Shown piece after piece: positions 11,461 to 19,167 of a DNA stretch of 40,786 nucleotides. Below the pieces are notes generated by a model. That model was not told where the DNA came from and ran no database searches. It was given only the letters and a program-made list of their open reading frames with translations. Origin of the DNA: Nevskiales bacterium (GTDB lineage Bacteria; Pseudomonadota; Gammaproteobacteria; Nevskiales; DATLYR01); the NCBI GenBank assembly GCA_035574475.1, contig DATLYR010000161.1, forward strand, positions 1-40,786, in the 5' to 3' direction. Position 1 is the first letter of the stretch. Every line of letters starts with the position of its first letter. A program made the position numbers and the translations under genes.

Positions 11461-13098
11461 ATGAGAGATGATGCGACTGTGATGACGCCGGAACTGGCGC
11501 TGACGCCTTCTGGCGCCGCGGGCGAAGGTTCCCTGCAACGCCAGATCGATTGGACGGGCGCCTTCTGGGTCGCCAGCGGCGTACCGGCGCTGGTGCTGTT
11601 TTCGATCGGCGCGATCGCCGCGACGGTCGGCAAGCCATCCTGGCTGGTGTGGACGATTTCGATCGGCTTCGGCTTCCTGCAAGCCTTCACCTATGCCGAG
11701 ATCGCTGGCCTCTTCCCCGACAAGACCGGCGGCGCCTCGGTGTATGGCGCGATTGCCTGGGTACGCTACAGCAAGCTGATCGCGCCGATCTCGGTGTGGT
11801 GCAACTGGTTCGCCTGGGCGCCGGTGCTGGCGATCGGCTCGGGGCTGGCCGCCGGCTACATACTCAGCGTGCTGTTCCCCGCCGATGCGGCGATCAACAC
11901 CTGGCAGCTCACGCTGCTCGACCTCGGCTGGCTCAAGGAAGGGCTGACGCTGCGCATCAACGCCACGTTCATCATCGGCACGGTATTGCTGCTGATGGTT
12001 TATGCCATCCAAAACAAGGGCATCCTCAACGCTGCGCGCACGCAGATGATCCTGAGCCTGTCGGCGCTATTGCCGCTGCTGCTGGTCGGCATCGTGCCGT
12101 TGCTGAGCGGCGACCTGCCGCGCGAGCACTTCGCCCCGCTGCTGCCGATCGCCCACGATAGCGCCGGCGCAGTCATCGACGGCACCTGGAACATGGCTGG
12201 CATCACGCTGATGGCCGGTGGTCTGTTCATCGCCGCCTGGTCGACCTACGGCTTCGAGACTGCGGTCTGCTACACGCGCGAGTTCAAGGATCCGAAGACC
12301 GACACCTTCAAGGCGATCTTCTACTCCGGCCTGCTGTGCGTGTTCGCCTACACGCTCATCCCGCTGGCCTTCCAGGGTGCGCTCGGCCTCGAGGGCATGC
12401 TGGCCGAAGACATCTACAGCGGCATGGGCGTGGGCAAGGCGATGGTCGGCATGGTCGGCGGCGGCTATGTGCTGGAGAACATTCTGGTGGTGATGCTGGT
12501 GCTGGCGGTGGTACTGTCGATCATGACCACGATGTCGGGTGCCGCGCGCACGCTGTACCAGGCCTCGGTCGACGGTTGGCTGCCCAAGTACCTGTCGCAC
12601 GCTAACGCGCACGGCGCGCCGACCAGCGCGATGTGGACGACGCTGGCGTTCAACCTGGTGCTGCTGATGATGTCCGACTACGTGTTCGTGCTTGCGATCT
12701 CGAACGTCGGCTACCTGATCTTCAACTTCCTCAACCTCAATGCCGGCTGGATCCACCGCCTTGACCGGCCGCACTGGGAGCGGCCGTTCCGGGCTCCGAC
12801 CTGGCTGATCGTCATCGGCGCTGTCCTTTCCTTCGTCAACCTGACCCTGCTCGGCATGGGCGCCAACATCTGGGGCGCGGGCACGCTGATCTCCGGCCTG
12901 CTGTTCGCCGCGCTGATCATTCCGATCTTCGCCTACCGCCACTACATCGTCGACAAGGGCCGCTTTCCCGAGGAGATGGTCTCCGACCTGCACCTCAGCG
13001 ATCGCGGCGTGGTCAACGGCGCCGGCATCTGGCCTTACGTGACGCTGGTCGCCGCCGCCATCGTCGTGTTTGTCGCCAACCGCATCGCGGTCTACTGA
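11461..13098 (+). CDS. APC-superfamily permease, probable methylamine or amino-acid importer
   Basis: A 545-residue integral membrane protein with about twelve hydrophobic segments spread over residues 30-540, starting MRDDATVMTPELALTP at 11461 after aaaggtggagaacc. A GAFWVASGVPALVLFSIGA helix begins the core, and GFETAVCYTREFKDPKTD follows the helix-6 region as in the amino-acid/polyamine/organocation superfamily. It sits inside the dmm operon, between the GcvT-like gene (206-base gap with no gene) and dmmA. That position suggests import of tri- or dimethylamine, or export of a product, but APC members move many amines and amino acids and the specificity cannot be read here. There is no sign of a BCCT betaine carrier. 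Confidence 0.8.
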   Translation: MRDDATVMTPELALTPSGAAGEGSLQRQIDWTGAFWVASGVPALVLFSIGAIAATVGKPSWLVWTISIGFGFLQAFTYAEIAGLFPDKTGGASVYGAIAWVRYSKLIAPISVWCNWFAWAPVLAIGSGLAAGYILSVLFPADAAINTWQLTLLDLGWLKEGLTLRINATFIIGTVLLLMVYAIQNKGILNAARTQMILSLSALLPLLLVGIVPLLSGDLPREHFAPLLPIAHDSAGAVIDGTWNMAGITLMAGGLFIAAWSTYGFETAVCYTREFKDPKTDTFKAIFYSGLLCVFAYTLIPLAFQGALGLEGMLAEDIYSGMGVGKAMVGMVGGGYVLENILVVMLVLAVVLSIMTTMSGAARTLYQASVDGWLPKYLSHANAHGAPTSAMWTTLAFNLVLLMMSDYVFVLAISNVGYLIFNFLNLNAGWIHRLDRPHWERPFRAPTWLIVIGAVLSFVNLTLLGMGANIWGAGTLISGLLFAALIIPIFAYRHYIVDKGRFPEEMVSDLHLSDRGVVNGAGIWPYVTLVAAAIVVFVANRIAVY

Positions 13099-13148
13099 AG
13101 CCTGGCCGGGCCCGCAGGCCGGGCCCGGCACCACTGGGGAGGCTGAAC

Positions 13149-13772
13149 ATGTTGGTCACTGGCATCAAGAGTCAGCCGGTCTACGCCGAGCTGATGCCCG
13201 ATCCGCGCGGCACCCGTCACCTGTTGCTCGCCGAGGGTGACGGCGGCGCCGCGCTGCTGCGGCTGTACGCCTCGTTCCACGCCGAGTGCCAGCCCGGCGA
13301 ACCTTGCCTGCCGTCGCGGGAGATCCATTACCTCAGGGCGCCCGCGCCGGCCATCGATCACTCGGCCGCGCTGCGGCGGCTCGAGGCCGACGCCGTCGCG
13401 CTCTATGACAACCTCGACGATTTCCGCGCCGCGCTGCGCAACCTGCTCGACGAGGCCTGCATGGGGCTACGCCTCTACGTCGCCGGGCGCGAGGGCTTCC
13501 TCTGGACGGTGAGCACGCTCGCCAGCGAATTCGGCGTCTACAAGGACGAGATCCAGCGCGAACTCGTCGGCACGCGCGCCCGTCCCGTCTACTGCGTGCA
13601 TTGCAAGACCCTCAACCACGACGTGACCACCAATATCGCACGCTGCACCGGCTGCGGCGTGATGCTGCTGGTCAGGGATCACTTCTCGCGACGCCTCGGC
13701 GCCTACATGGGGGTGTGCGTCGATGCCGAGATGCCCGGCGAGATCCCGCCGATCGAGGAGGTTTTCCGATGA
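13149..13772 (+). CDS. dmmA: Dimethylamine monooxygenase subunit, DmmA-like
   Basis: A 207-residue protein of the DmmA-like family. The N-terminal part is a mixed alpha/beta domain that ends with an FLWTVSTLASEFGVYKDEIQ segment. The C terminus carries a zinc-ribbon-like motif (YCVHCKTLNH, then ARCTGCGVML) with two CxxC pairs, the family's clear mark. It lies directly before the reductase gene, overlapping it by ATGA at 13769-13772, and the haem-subunit gene is next. DmmA, DmmB and DmmC together form the enzyme that oxidatively demethylates dimethylamine to methylamine plus formaldehyde. The small subunit's exact job is not settled. The ATG at 13149 has a gggaggct ribosome site. Confidence 0.8.
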   Translation: MLVTGIKSQPVYAELMPDPRGTRHLLLAEGDGGAALLRLYASFHAECQPGEPCLPSREIHYLRAPAPAIDHSAALRRLEADAVALYDNLDDFRAALRNLLDEACMGLRLYVAGREGFLWTVSTLASEFGVYKDEIQRELVGTRARPVYCVHCKTLNHDVTTNIARCTGCGVMLLVRDHFSRRLGAYMGVCVDAEMPGEIPPIEEVFR

Positions 13773-14713
13773 ACGACACGCTCTCCGTGCTGGTCGCCGA
13801 CGTCGAGCAACTGACGCCGCTGATCAAGCTGTTCACGCTGGTGCCGGTGGGCGGCGGGCGCCTGCCCGGCTTTTCCGGCGGCAGCCACATCGTGGTCACG
13901 ATGGAGGATCGTGGCAAGCGGCACCGCAATCCGTATTCGCTGCTGAGCTCGCCGGAAGACACCCGCTATTACCAGATCGCGGTGCGCCGCGACGATGCCG
14001 GGCGCGGCGGCTCACGCTTCATGCACGAACGCGTAGCGCCAGGCACCGTGCTCGCGATCTCCACACCGTTCAACCTGTTTCCGCTCAACCGCCTGGCACG
14101 CAAGCACATCCTGATCGCCGGCGGGATCGGCATCACGCCCTTCCTCGCCCAACTCGCCGACCTGCGCCGCAACGGCGCCGAGTACGAGCTGCACTACGCT
14201 TACCGCAGCCCCGAGCATGCGGCGTTCCGTGACAAGCTCCTGCAGGAGCATCCGGGGCGGGTCCATTTCCACTGCGGACCGCAGCGGCTGCAACCCGAGG
14301 TGCTGTGCGCCGCCCAGCCGCTCGGCACCCATCTCTACGTGTGCGGCCCGCAGCCGCTGATCGACGCCGTGATCGCCGCCGCCCGGGCCGAGGGCTGGCC
14401 CGACAGCCACATCCACTGGGAACGGTTCAGCGCCCCGCCCGAGGGCAAGCCATTCACGGTGGTGTTGGCGAAAACGGGAATCGAGATCGGGGTGGCCGCC
14501 GATCAGACGGTGCTCGAAGCGCTGGAGCACGCCGGCCTCGAACCGCGCTGCCTGTGCCGTGGCGGCGCCTGCGGCCAGTGCGAGACGGCAGTCCTCGAGG
14601 GCGAGGTCGAGCACCACGACCACTACCTGTCGGCCGCGGACAGGGCCGCGCACCGCAAGATGATGATCTGCGTCTCGCGCGCGCGCAGCGAGCGGCTCGT
14701 CCTCGATATCTGA
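13769..14713 (+). CDS. dmmB: PDR/VanB-type ferredoxin reductase, dimethylamine monooxygenase reductase DmmB
   Basis: A 314-residue reductase of the phthalate dioxygenase reductase type. The order is flavin domain (HRNPYSLLSSPEDTRYYQIAV, about residues 50-70), NAD domain (HILIAGGIGITPFLAQL and a later LYVCGPQPLIDAV), and a C-terminal plant-type 2Fe-2S ferredoxin (CLCRGGACGQC and a last Cys in MMICVSRA). It moves electrons from NAD(P)H through flavin and 2Fe-2S to the partner oxygenase. The start overlaps dmmA by four bases. Genes of this family commonly pair with Rieske oxygenases, but none is present. The next gene is the DUF3445 haem subunit, so the partner is the oxidative N-demethylase. 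Confidence 0.88.
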   Translation: MNDTLSVLVADVEQLTPLIKLFTLVPVGGGRLPGFSGGSHIVVTMEDRGKRHRNPYSLLSSPEDTRYYQIAVRRDDAGRGGSRFMHERVAPGTVLAISTPFNLFPLNRLARKHILIAGGIGITPFLAQLADLRRNGAEYELHYAYRSPEHAAFRDKLLQEHPGRVHFHCGPQRLQPEVLCAAQPLGTHLYVCGPQPLIDAVIAAARAEGWPDSHIHWERFSAPPEGKPFTVVLAKTGIEIGVAADQTVLEALEHAGLEPRCLCRGGACGQCETAVLEGEVEHHDHYLSAADRAAHRKMMICVSRARSERLVLDI

Positions 14714-14737
14714 ATCCGCACCCGGAGGAGATCCAGC

Positions 14738-15787
14738 ATGTCCATCGCGGTCCAGCTCAAGCCGATCGAAACCTTTCGCGATGACTACACCTTCAGCAAC
14801 AGCCCTGAGGCGATCCGCCGCTTCCCCTTTCCGTTCCCCGAAGACCACTACATGTATTCGGTGAACATCGAGCCGCATGTCCGCGGAGCGCCCGGCTCGG
14901 TGTACGAGGCGGTGTTCGACACCGACGAGCACTACCTCTCGGAAATGGAAGACCGCCGCCTCGTGCTCGAAGAAGATCCGCAGCGCTGCATCGTGCTGCC
15001 GCACATGATGGATGCGCAGTGGGACACGCTCGAGCTGCTGATGGAGAACCTCGCCGCCGACTATCCGCAGCTGTTCACGCTGGCCCGCGACGGCAGCCGC
15101 TGGAGCTGGGAGAACAAGCCGCTCGGCATCCGCCACACCTTCACCTTCGGCGACGCCTCGACCCTGCCCTACGGGCCATTCGAGTACATCACCCGCCAGG
15201 CGCAGGGCGACTTCGCGCTGCTCGACCAGCGCGACGACGATCTGTTCATGGACGGTGGCATGGTCACCACCCAGGCCGACTGGTCATTGGCAGTCGATGC
15301 TGGCATGAGCTTCATCGAGTGGCACGCTCCAGTGCCGGTGGCACACGAGCTCGGCGTGTTCGAGCGGGCACTGAAGTTCCTGCTCAACCTGCAGATCGGC
15401 AAGCCAGTGCGGCGCCTGAACTGGACCATGACCATCAACCCGCGGCTGGATACCTCGCCGGAGAACTACCACCGCTGGGGCAAGGACCGCGCCACGGTGA
15501 CGCTCGAGAACGCCGGCCGGCTCGCCCACCTGCGCGTCGAGCTGCAGACTCTGTTCCGGCTGCCGCGCAGCAACGCCATCCTGTTCGGCATTCGCTGCTA
15601 TCTGATCAGCATCGACGAACTGGCCACGATCCCGAAATGGGCCAAGCGCATGCACCGCGTGCTGAAGACGCTGCCTGCGCCGCTGGTCGATTACAAGGGG
15701 CTGACGCGCTATCGCGACACCGTGGTCCGCTACCTCGCGCCCTTGGACGACGGCGCTGCGCTGAGTCATGGCACCGGGCCCGAATGA
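14738..15787 (+). CDS. dmmC: DUF3445 haem-dependent oxidative N-demethylase, catalytic subunit
   Basis: A 349-residue member of the DUF3445 family (haem-dependent oxidative N-demethylase, HODM alpha type). Family marks include the FPFPFPEDHYMYSVNIEPH entry, the RDGSRWSWENKPLGIRHTF central segment, and a LFRLPRSNAILFGIRCYL helix near the C terminus. Characterised relatives use a PAS-like fold to bind haem and O2 and demethylate dimethylamine to methylamine and formaldehyde. The ATG at 14738 follows cccggaggagatccagc. The gene order dmmD-(permease)-A-B-C matches the known dmmDABC cluster apart from the inserted permease, which is the basis for the letter. It supplies the step after Tmd, giving two unlike N-demethylation chemistries side by side. 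Confidence 0.85.
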   Translation: MSIAVQLKPIETFRDDYTFSNSPEAIRRFPFPFPEDHYMYSVNIEPHVRGAPGSVYEAVFDTDEHYLSEMEDRRLVLEEDPQRCIVLPHMMDAQWDTLELLMENLAADYPQLFTLARDGSRWSWENKPLGIRHTFTFGDASTLPYGPFEYITRQAQGDFALLDQRDDDLFMDGGMVTTQADWSLAVDAGMSFIEWHAPVPVAHELGVFERALKFLLNLQIGKPVRRLNWTMTINPRLDTSPENYHRWGKDRATVTLENAGRLAHLRVELQTLFRLPRSNAILFGIRCYLISIDELATIPKWAKRMHRVLKTLPAPLVDYKGLTRYRDTVVRYLAPLDDGAALSHGTGPE

Positions 15788-15843
15788 GATCCCGGCACAC
15801 CTCACACCAACCCTATCTCACCCGCAATCCAGGAACTGTAACG

Positions 15844-16698
15844 ATGGCCCGGACTTACCGACTGCTGCTCGCCTGCCCCGACCGCCACGGCATCGTCGCC
15901 GCGGTCAGCGCCTTCCTCAACCACCACCGCGGCTGGATCGTCGAGGCCAGCCACCACGCCGACCCGGAAAGCGGCTGGTTCTTCATGCGTGACGAGATCC
16001 TCGCCGACTCCCTGCCTTTCGACCTCGACGGCTTCCGCGCCGCCTTCGCCGACCTCGCCGCCGAGTTCGACATGCGCTGGCAGATCACCGACTCCGCCGC
16101 GCCCAAGCGCGTGCTGCTGCTCGCCAGCCGCGAGGCCCACTGCCTCGCCGATCTGCTCTATCGCTGGCGCAGCGGCGAGCTGCACTTTGACATCCCCGCC
16201 GTCATCGCCAACCACGATGAGCTGCGCGGCTACGTCGAGTGGCACGGCATCCCCTACCACCATCTCCCCGTCACCCCGGACACCAAGGCCCAGGCCTTCG
16301 CCACCGTCAGTGCTCTGATCGAGGAGTACCGCGCCGACACCATCGTGCTCGCCCGCTACATGCAGATCCTCCCCCCCGAGCTCTGCCGCGCCTACGCCGG
16401 GCGCATCCTCAACATTCACCATTCCTTCCTGCCCGCCTTCGTCGGCGCCCGCCCCTATCACCAGGCCGCCGCGCGCGGGGTCAAGCTTATCGGCGCCACC
16501 TGCCACTACGTCACCGATGCCCTCGATGAAGGCCCGATCATCGAGCAGGACGTCATCCGCGTCAGCCACCGCCACTCGGTGGCGGAGATGGTGAAACTGG
16601 GCAAGGATGTCGAGAAGACTGTGCTCGCCCGCGGCCTGCGCTACCACCTCGAGGATCGCGTGCTCATCCACGGCAACAAGACCGTGGTATTCGACTGA
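15844..16698 (+). CDS. purU: Formyltetrahydrofolate deformylase
   Basis: A 284-residue PurU. An N-terminal ACT-like regulatory domain (LLACPDRHGIVAAVSAFLNHHRG region, residues 5-85) precedes a formyltransferase-fold hydrolase domain with the catalytic set in LNIHHSFLPAFVGARPYHQA and CHYVTDALDEGPIIEQDV (Asn, His, Asp). PurU hydrolyses 10-formyl-tetrahydrofolate to formate and free tetrahydrofolate. At the end of the dmm operon it would release methyl carbon as formate for oxidation and recycle folate, a placement seen in methylotrophic and betaine-degrading clusters. The start at 15844 follows a 56-base gap with a weak ribosome site (ccaggaactgtaacg). Confidence 0.93.
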   Translation: MARTYRLLLACPDRHGIVAAVSAFLNHHRGWIVEASHHADPESGWFFMRDEILADSLPFDLDGFRAAFADLAAEFDMRWQITDSAAPKRVLLLASREAHCLADLLYRWRSGELHFDIPAVIANHDELRGYVEWHGIPYHHLPVTPDTKAQAFATVSALIEEYRADTIVLARYMQILPPELCRAYAGRILNIHHSFLPAFVGARPYHQAAARGVKLIGATCHYVTDALDEGPIIEQDVIRVSHRHSVAEMVKLGKDVEKTVLARGLRYHLEDRVLIHGNKTVVFD

Positions 16699-16720
16699 CT
16701 TCCGAAGACAGCGTCGCCGG

Positions 16721-16748
16721 CCCCGGCGCCATCATCTCAGCGCCGGGG
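16721..16748 (+). terminator. GC-rich hairpin after purU
   Basis: A 9-bp perfect stem (ccccggcgc / gcgccgggg) with a 10-base loop starts 23 bases past the purU stop. There is no T-run after it, so intrinsic termination would be weak. It marks the likely end of the dmm operon. Confidence 0.4.
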
Positions 16749-16860
16749 TCGCGCAACACCAGAGCGCCACAGTCCTCTGGAGACTTGCGACATATACAAA
16801 AGAGGTTATTGACTGGCATCGGATATTGCACCAAGTTATTTGGGCTGCCCCCCCCTCGCT

Positions 16861-16886
16861 CCGCTTCCTTCCCTTGAAGGAAGCGG
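16861..16886. other. Hairpin in the leader region before the histidine kinase
   Basis: A 10-bp perfect stem (ccgcttcctt / aaggaagcgg) with loop cccttg follows a run of nine C. It lies about 130 bases before the kinase start, in the 316-base gap 16699-17014 that otherwise shows no gene. It could be a leader structure or a terminator for leftward transcripts; neither is proven. Confidence 0.35.
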
Positions 16887-17014
16887 TAGCATCGAACAAG
16901 AACAACACCAAGGCCCGATGAGCAATGCAGCTGGGTCCCGCCGCCGGGATCGAGCGGTTGCTCGCAAGCGGCTCTCATAACGAAAGAAGCGGTGTGATCG
17001 CCAAAAGCAACTAG

Positions 17015-18466
17015 ATGAAAGCGCCAGCCTGGAAGCCAGCATCGCCACGCGATGTGCCGAAAGTGTCGCGGCTCATCGGGCTGAGCGGCCTGGGCGCTCT
17101 CGTGGCGACGGGCGGCAGTTGGTGGGCCGCCGGCCTGCTCGGCGGCGCGCCTGCGCTGGCCGCTGGCACTCTCGGCCTGCTGCAGGGCGGGTTGCTGCTG
17201 CTGACTCTGCTCCTCGACCTCTACCTGCTGTTCGTATGCAGGCGGCTGGCCGCATTGCACCAGAGCCAGACGGCACCACCGCAGTCGGAAACCGCGCCCC
17301 CTGACAGCGCCGGCTCCGACCGCGTCCCGGCGGAGCTGATGCAGAACGTGCTCGCCAGCCTGTTGGAAGAGCCGGAATCCTCCGAACCCTTCGTCGAGTT
17401 GCTCAAGAAAATCGAAAGTCTCATCGGCGCCACGGCGAGCATCATTTTCTTGCGCACGGAACCCGACGGCGAGTTCGAGCCCTGGGCCTGGACCTCGGCC
17501 AATGAGCGCGATCGGCTGAGCAGCCTGGTGCGCTATTCCGCCGCCGAACTGGGACTCGGCGCGCGCGCTGCGGTCCGGCTCATCCCCTATCCCGACGAGC
17601 CCTATCTGTGCCTGATCGCGGTTCGTCTGGGCGAGGAAACGCAACCGACCGGTCTGTTGCTGCTGCAAGCGCCGGCCACCGCCGATACCGACAGGCAGTT
17701 GCTGCCGTACCTGGAAACCCTCGGACGGCGGCTCTCCGAGCTCGTCTACAGCGCGCGGCGCGCGCAACTCAACCGCCGGCTGGCGCTGTACGACGAGCGG
17801 GCGACCATCGCCCGTGAGCTGCACGACTCGCTCGCCCAATCACTCTCTTATCTGAAGATGAAAGTCAGCTGCCTGCAATCGCTGCTGCAGCAGGCCCCAT
17901 CGGCCGTCGAACCCCTCGACGTCAACAGCGTGATCGAGGATGTCCGGAACAATCTCAACCGGGCGTATCGGCAGTTGCGTGAAATCATCACTGCCTTCCG
18001 CCTGACGATGAATGGCCGCACGCTGCGGCAGGCGCTCGAGGATTCGATCGAAGAATTCGAAAAGCACAGCAGCATCGTCTTCGAACTCGACAACCGCCTC
18101 TCCAGTGACAGGCTATCGGTCGATGAGGAGATGCAGGTTCTCTACATCATCCGCGAAGCCCTATCCAACATCGTGCGCCATTCCCATGGCAAGCACGCCC
18201 GCATAACACTGTCCGAACGGGAGGATGGAACAGTCCTGATCAGCGTCACGGATGACGGTATAGGCTTCCAATCGCCCACCAGCCAGGTCCGGCATTATGG
18301 GCTGATCATCATGCAAGAGCGGGCCCACAGCCTGGGCGGGGACATCCGTTTCGAGGCCGGCCCCAGCAATGGCACCTGCGTCAAGGTGAGCTTTCGTCCC
18401 AAGAAAAATCTACATGCGCCTATCCCACCACCGAGGAGACCACTAGATGAGCCAGTCGAACCGTAA
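17015..18466 (+). CDS. Membrane histidine kinase, HisKA_3 (NarX/DegS-like) type
   Basis: A 483-residue sensor kinase. Two membrane helices lie at about residues 20-45 and 48-75 with almost no loop between them, so there is no periplasmic sensor domain. Residues 105-240 look like a cytoplasmic GAF-type domain. The dimerisation and phosphoacceptor helix contains ARELHDSLAQSLSYLKMK with His270, the HisKA_3 pattern, followed by an ATPase domain with EALSNIVRHSH (N box) and VTDDGIGF (G1 box). The 3' end overlaps the response regulator start by 20 bases, so the two are translationally coupled. The signal is unknown. The position next to the methylamine operons suggests, but does not show, control of them. 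The ribosome site is weak. Confidence 0.9.
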   Translation: MKAPAWKPASPRDVPKVSRLIGLSGLGALVATGGSWWAAGLLGGAPALAAGTLGLLQGGLLLLTLLLDLYLLFVCRRLAALHQSQTAPPQSETAPPDSAGSDRVPAELMQNVLASLLEEPESSEPFVELLKKIESLIGATASIIFLRTEPDGEFEPWAWTSANERDRLSSLVRYSAAELGLGARAAVRLIPYPDEPYLCLIAVRLGEETQPTGLLLLQAPATADTDRQLLPYLETLGRRLSELVYSARRAQLNRRLALYDERATIARELHDSLAQSLSYLKMKVSCLQSLLQQAPSAVEPLDVNSVIEDVRNNLNRAYRQLREIITAFRLTMNGRTLRQALEDSIEEFEKHSSIVFELDNRLSSDRLSVDEEMQVLYIIREALSNIVRHSHGKHARITLSEREDGTVLISVTDDGIGFQSPTSQVRHYGLIIMQERAHSLGGDIRFEAGPSNGTCVKVSFRPKKNLHAPIPPPRRPLDEPVEP

Positions 18467-19109
18467 CACGGTCTTGATCATCGACGACCATCCGATCTTC
18501 CGCAACGGGATTTCCCAGTTGATAGAGTTCGGCGGCGATTTCCAGAAGATCGGGGAAGCCGCCTCAGGCGCCGAGGGCATCGAGTTGGCCAAACGCCACA
18601 AGCCGGACCTGATCTTGCTGGATTTGAACATGCGGGGGATGAACGGCATCCAGACCCTGAAAGCACTAAAGGAGATGGATCTGGATTCGCTGGTGATCAT
18701 CGTCACCGTATCCAACGCTGAAGAGGATCTGGTCGCCGCCCTGCGGGTCGGCGCCGACGGCTATCTGCTGAAAGACATGGAGCCCGAGGAGTTCATGGCC
18801 AAATTGCGCAGCGCTGCCGCGGGCCAGGTCATCCTCGATGAAAGACTGACGAAACTGCTGGCTCACGCCCTGCGGGGCGACAACCATACACCAGAGCCAA
18901 GCGAAGTCGCGCTGACCAACCGCGAATGGGAGATCCTGACCCTGATCGCCGACGGTCTGTGCAACAAGCTGATCGCCCGCGAACTCTCGATCAGCGACGG
19001 CACCGTCAAAGTCCATGTCAAGCATCTGCTGCAGAAGCTCAACCTGCGCTCGCGCCTCGAGGCCGCCGCCTGGGCTCACCAGAACGGCATTACCCGAGCG
19101 CGGCACTGA
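18447..19109 (+). CDS. NarL/FixJ-family response regulator
   Basis: A 220-residue two-domain regulator. The receiver domain has the acidic pocket in LIIDDHPIF, the phosphoacceptor Asp59 in LLDLNMRG, and the conserved Lys in YLLKDME. The output is a LuxR-type helix-turn-helix (LTNREWEILTLIADGL, then SDGTVKVHVKHLLQKL). It is the cognate partner of the overlapping kinase gene. NarL itself is not implied: the kinase lacks the nitrate-sensing periplasmic part. Targets cannot be read from the window; the divergent tmd/dmm promoter region is the nearest plausible one. Confidence 0.92.
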   Translation: MSQSNRNTVLIIDDHPIFRNGISQLIEFGGDFQKIGEAASGAEGIELAKRHKPDLILLDLNMRGMNGIQTLKALKEMDLDSLVIIVTVSNAEEDLVAALRVGADGYLLKDMEPEEFMAKLRSAAAGQVILDERLTKLLAHALRGDNHTPEPSEVALTNREWEILTLIADGLCNKLIARELSISDGTVKVHVKHLLQKLNLRSRLEAAAWAHQNGITRARH

Positions 19110-19120
19110 GCCGCGCTCGG
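19094..19120. terminator. Hairpin over the response regulator stop, between convergent genes
   Basis: An 11-bp perfect stem (ccgagcgcggc / gccgcgctcgg) with loop actga, which contains the response regulator stop codon. The next gene runs the other way and ends 47 bases on. No T-run follows on either side, so it is a candidate bidirectional terminator or RNA end-protecting structure. Confidence 0.45.
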
Positions 19121-19167
19121 CCGCCAATCTCAGCTGCCTTGCCCGCCGCCCCCGGGATGGGGCGTCA

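Noticed and set aside
17015-19109. NarX-NarL nitrate sensing pair
   Set aside because: The kinase lacks the periplasmic nitrate-binding domain and HAMP region, so only the broad HisKA_3 and LuxR classes are supported.
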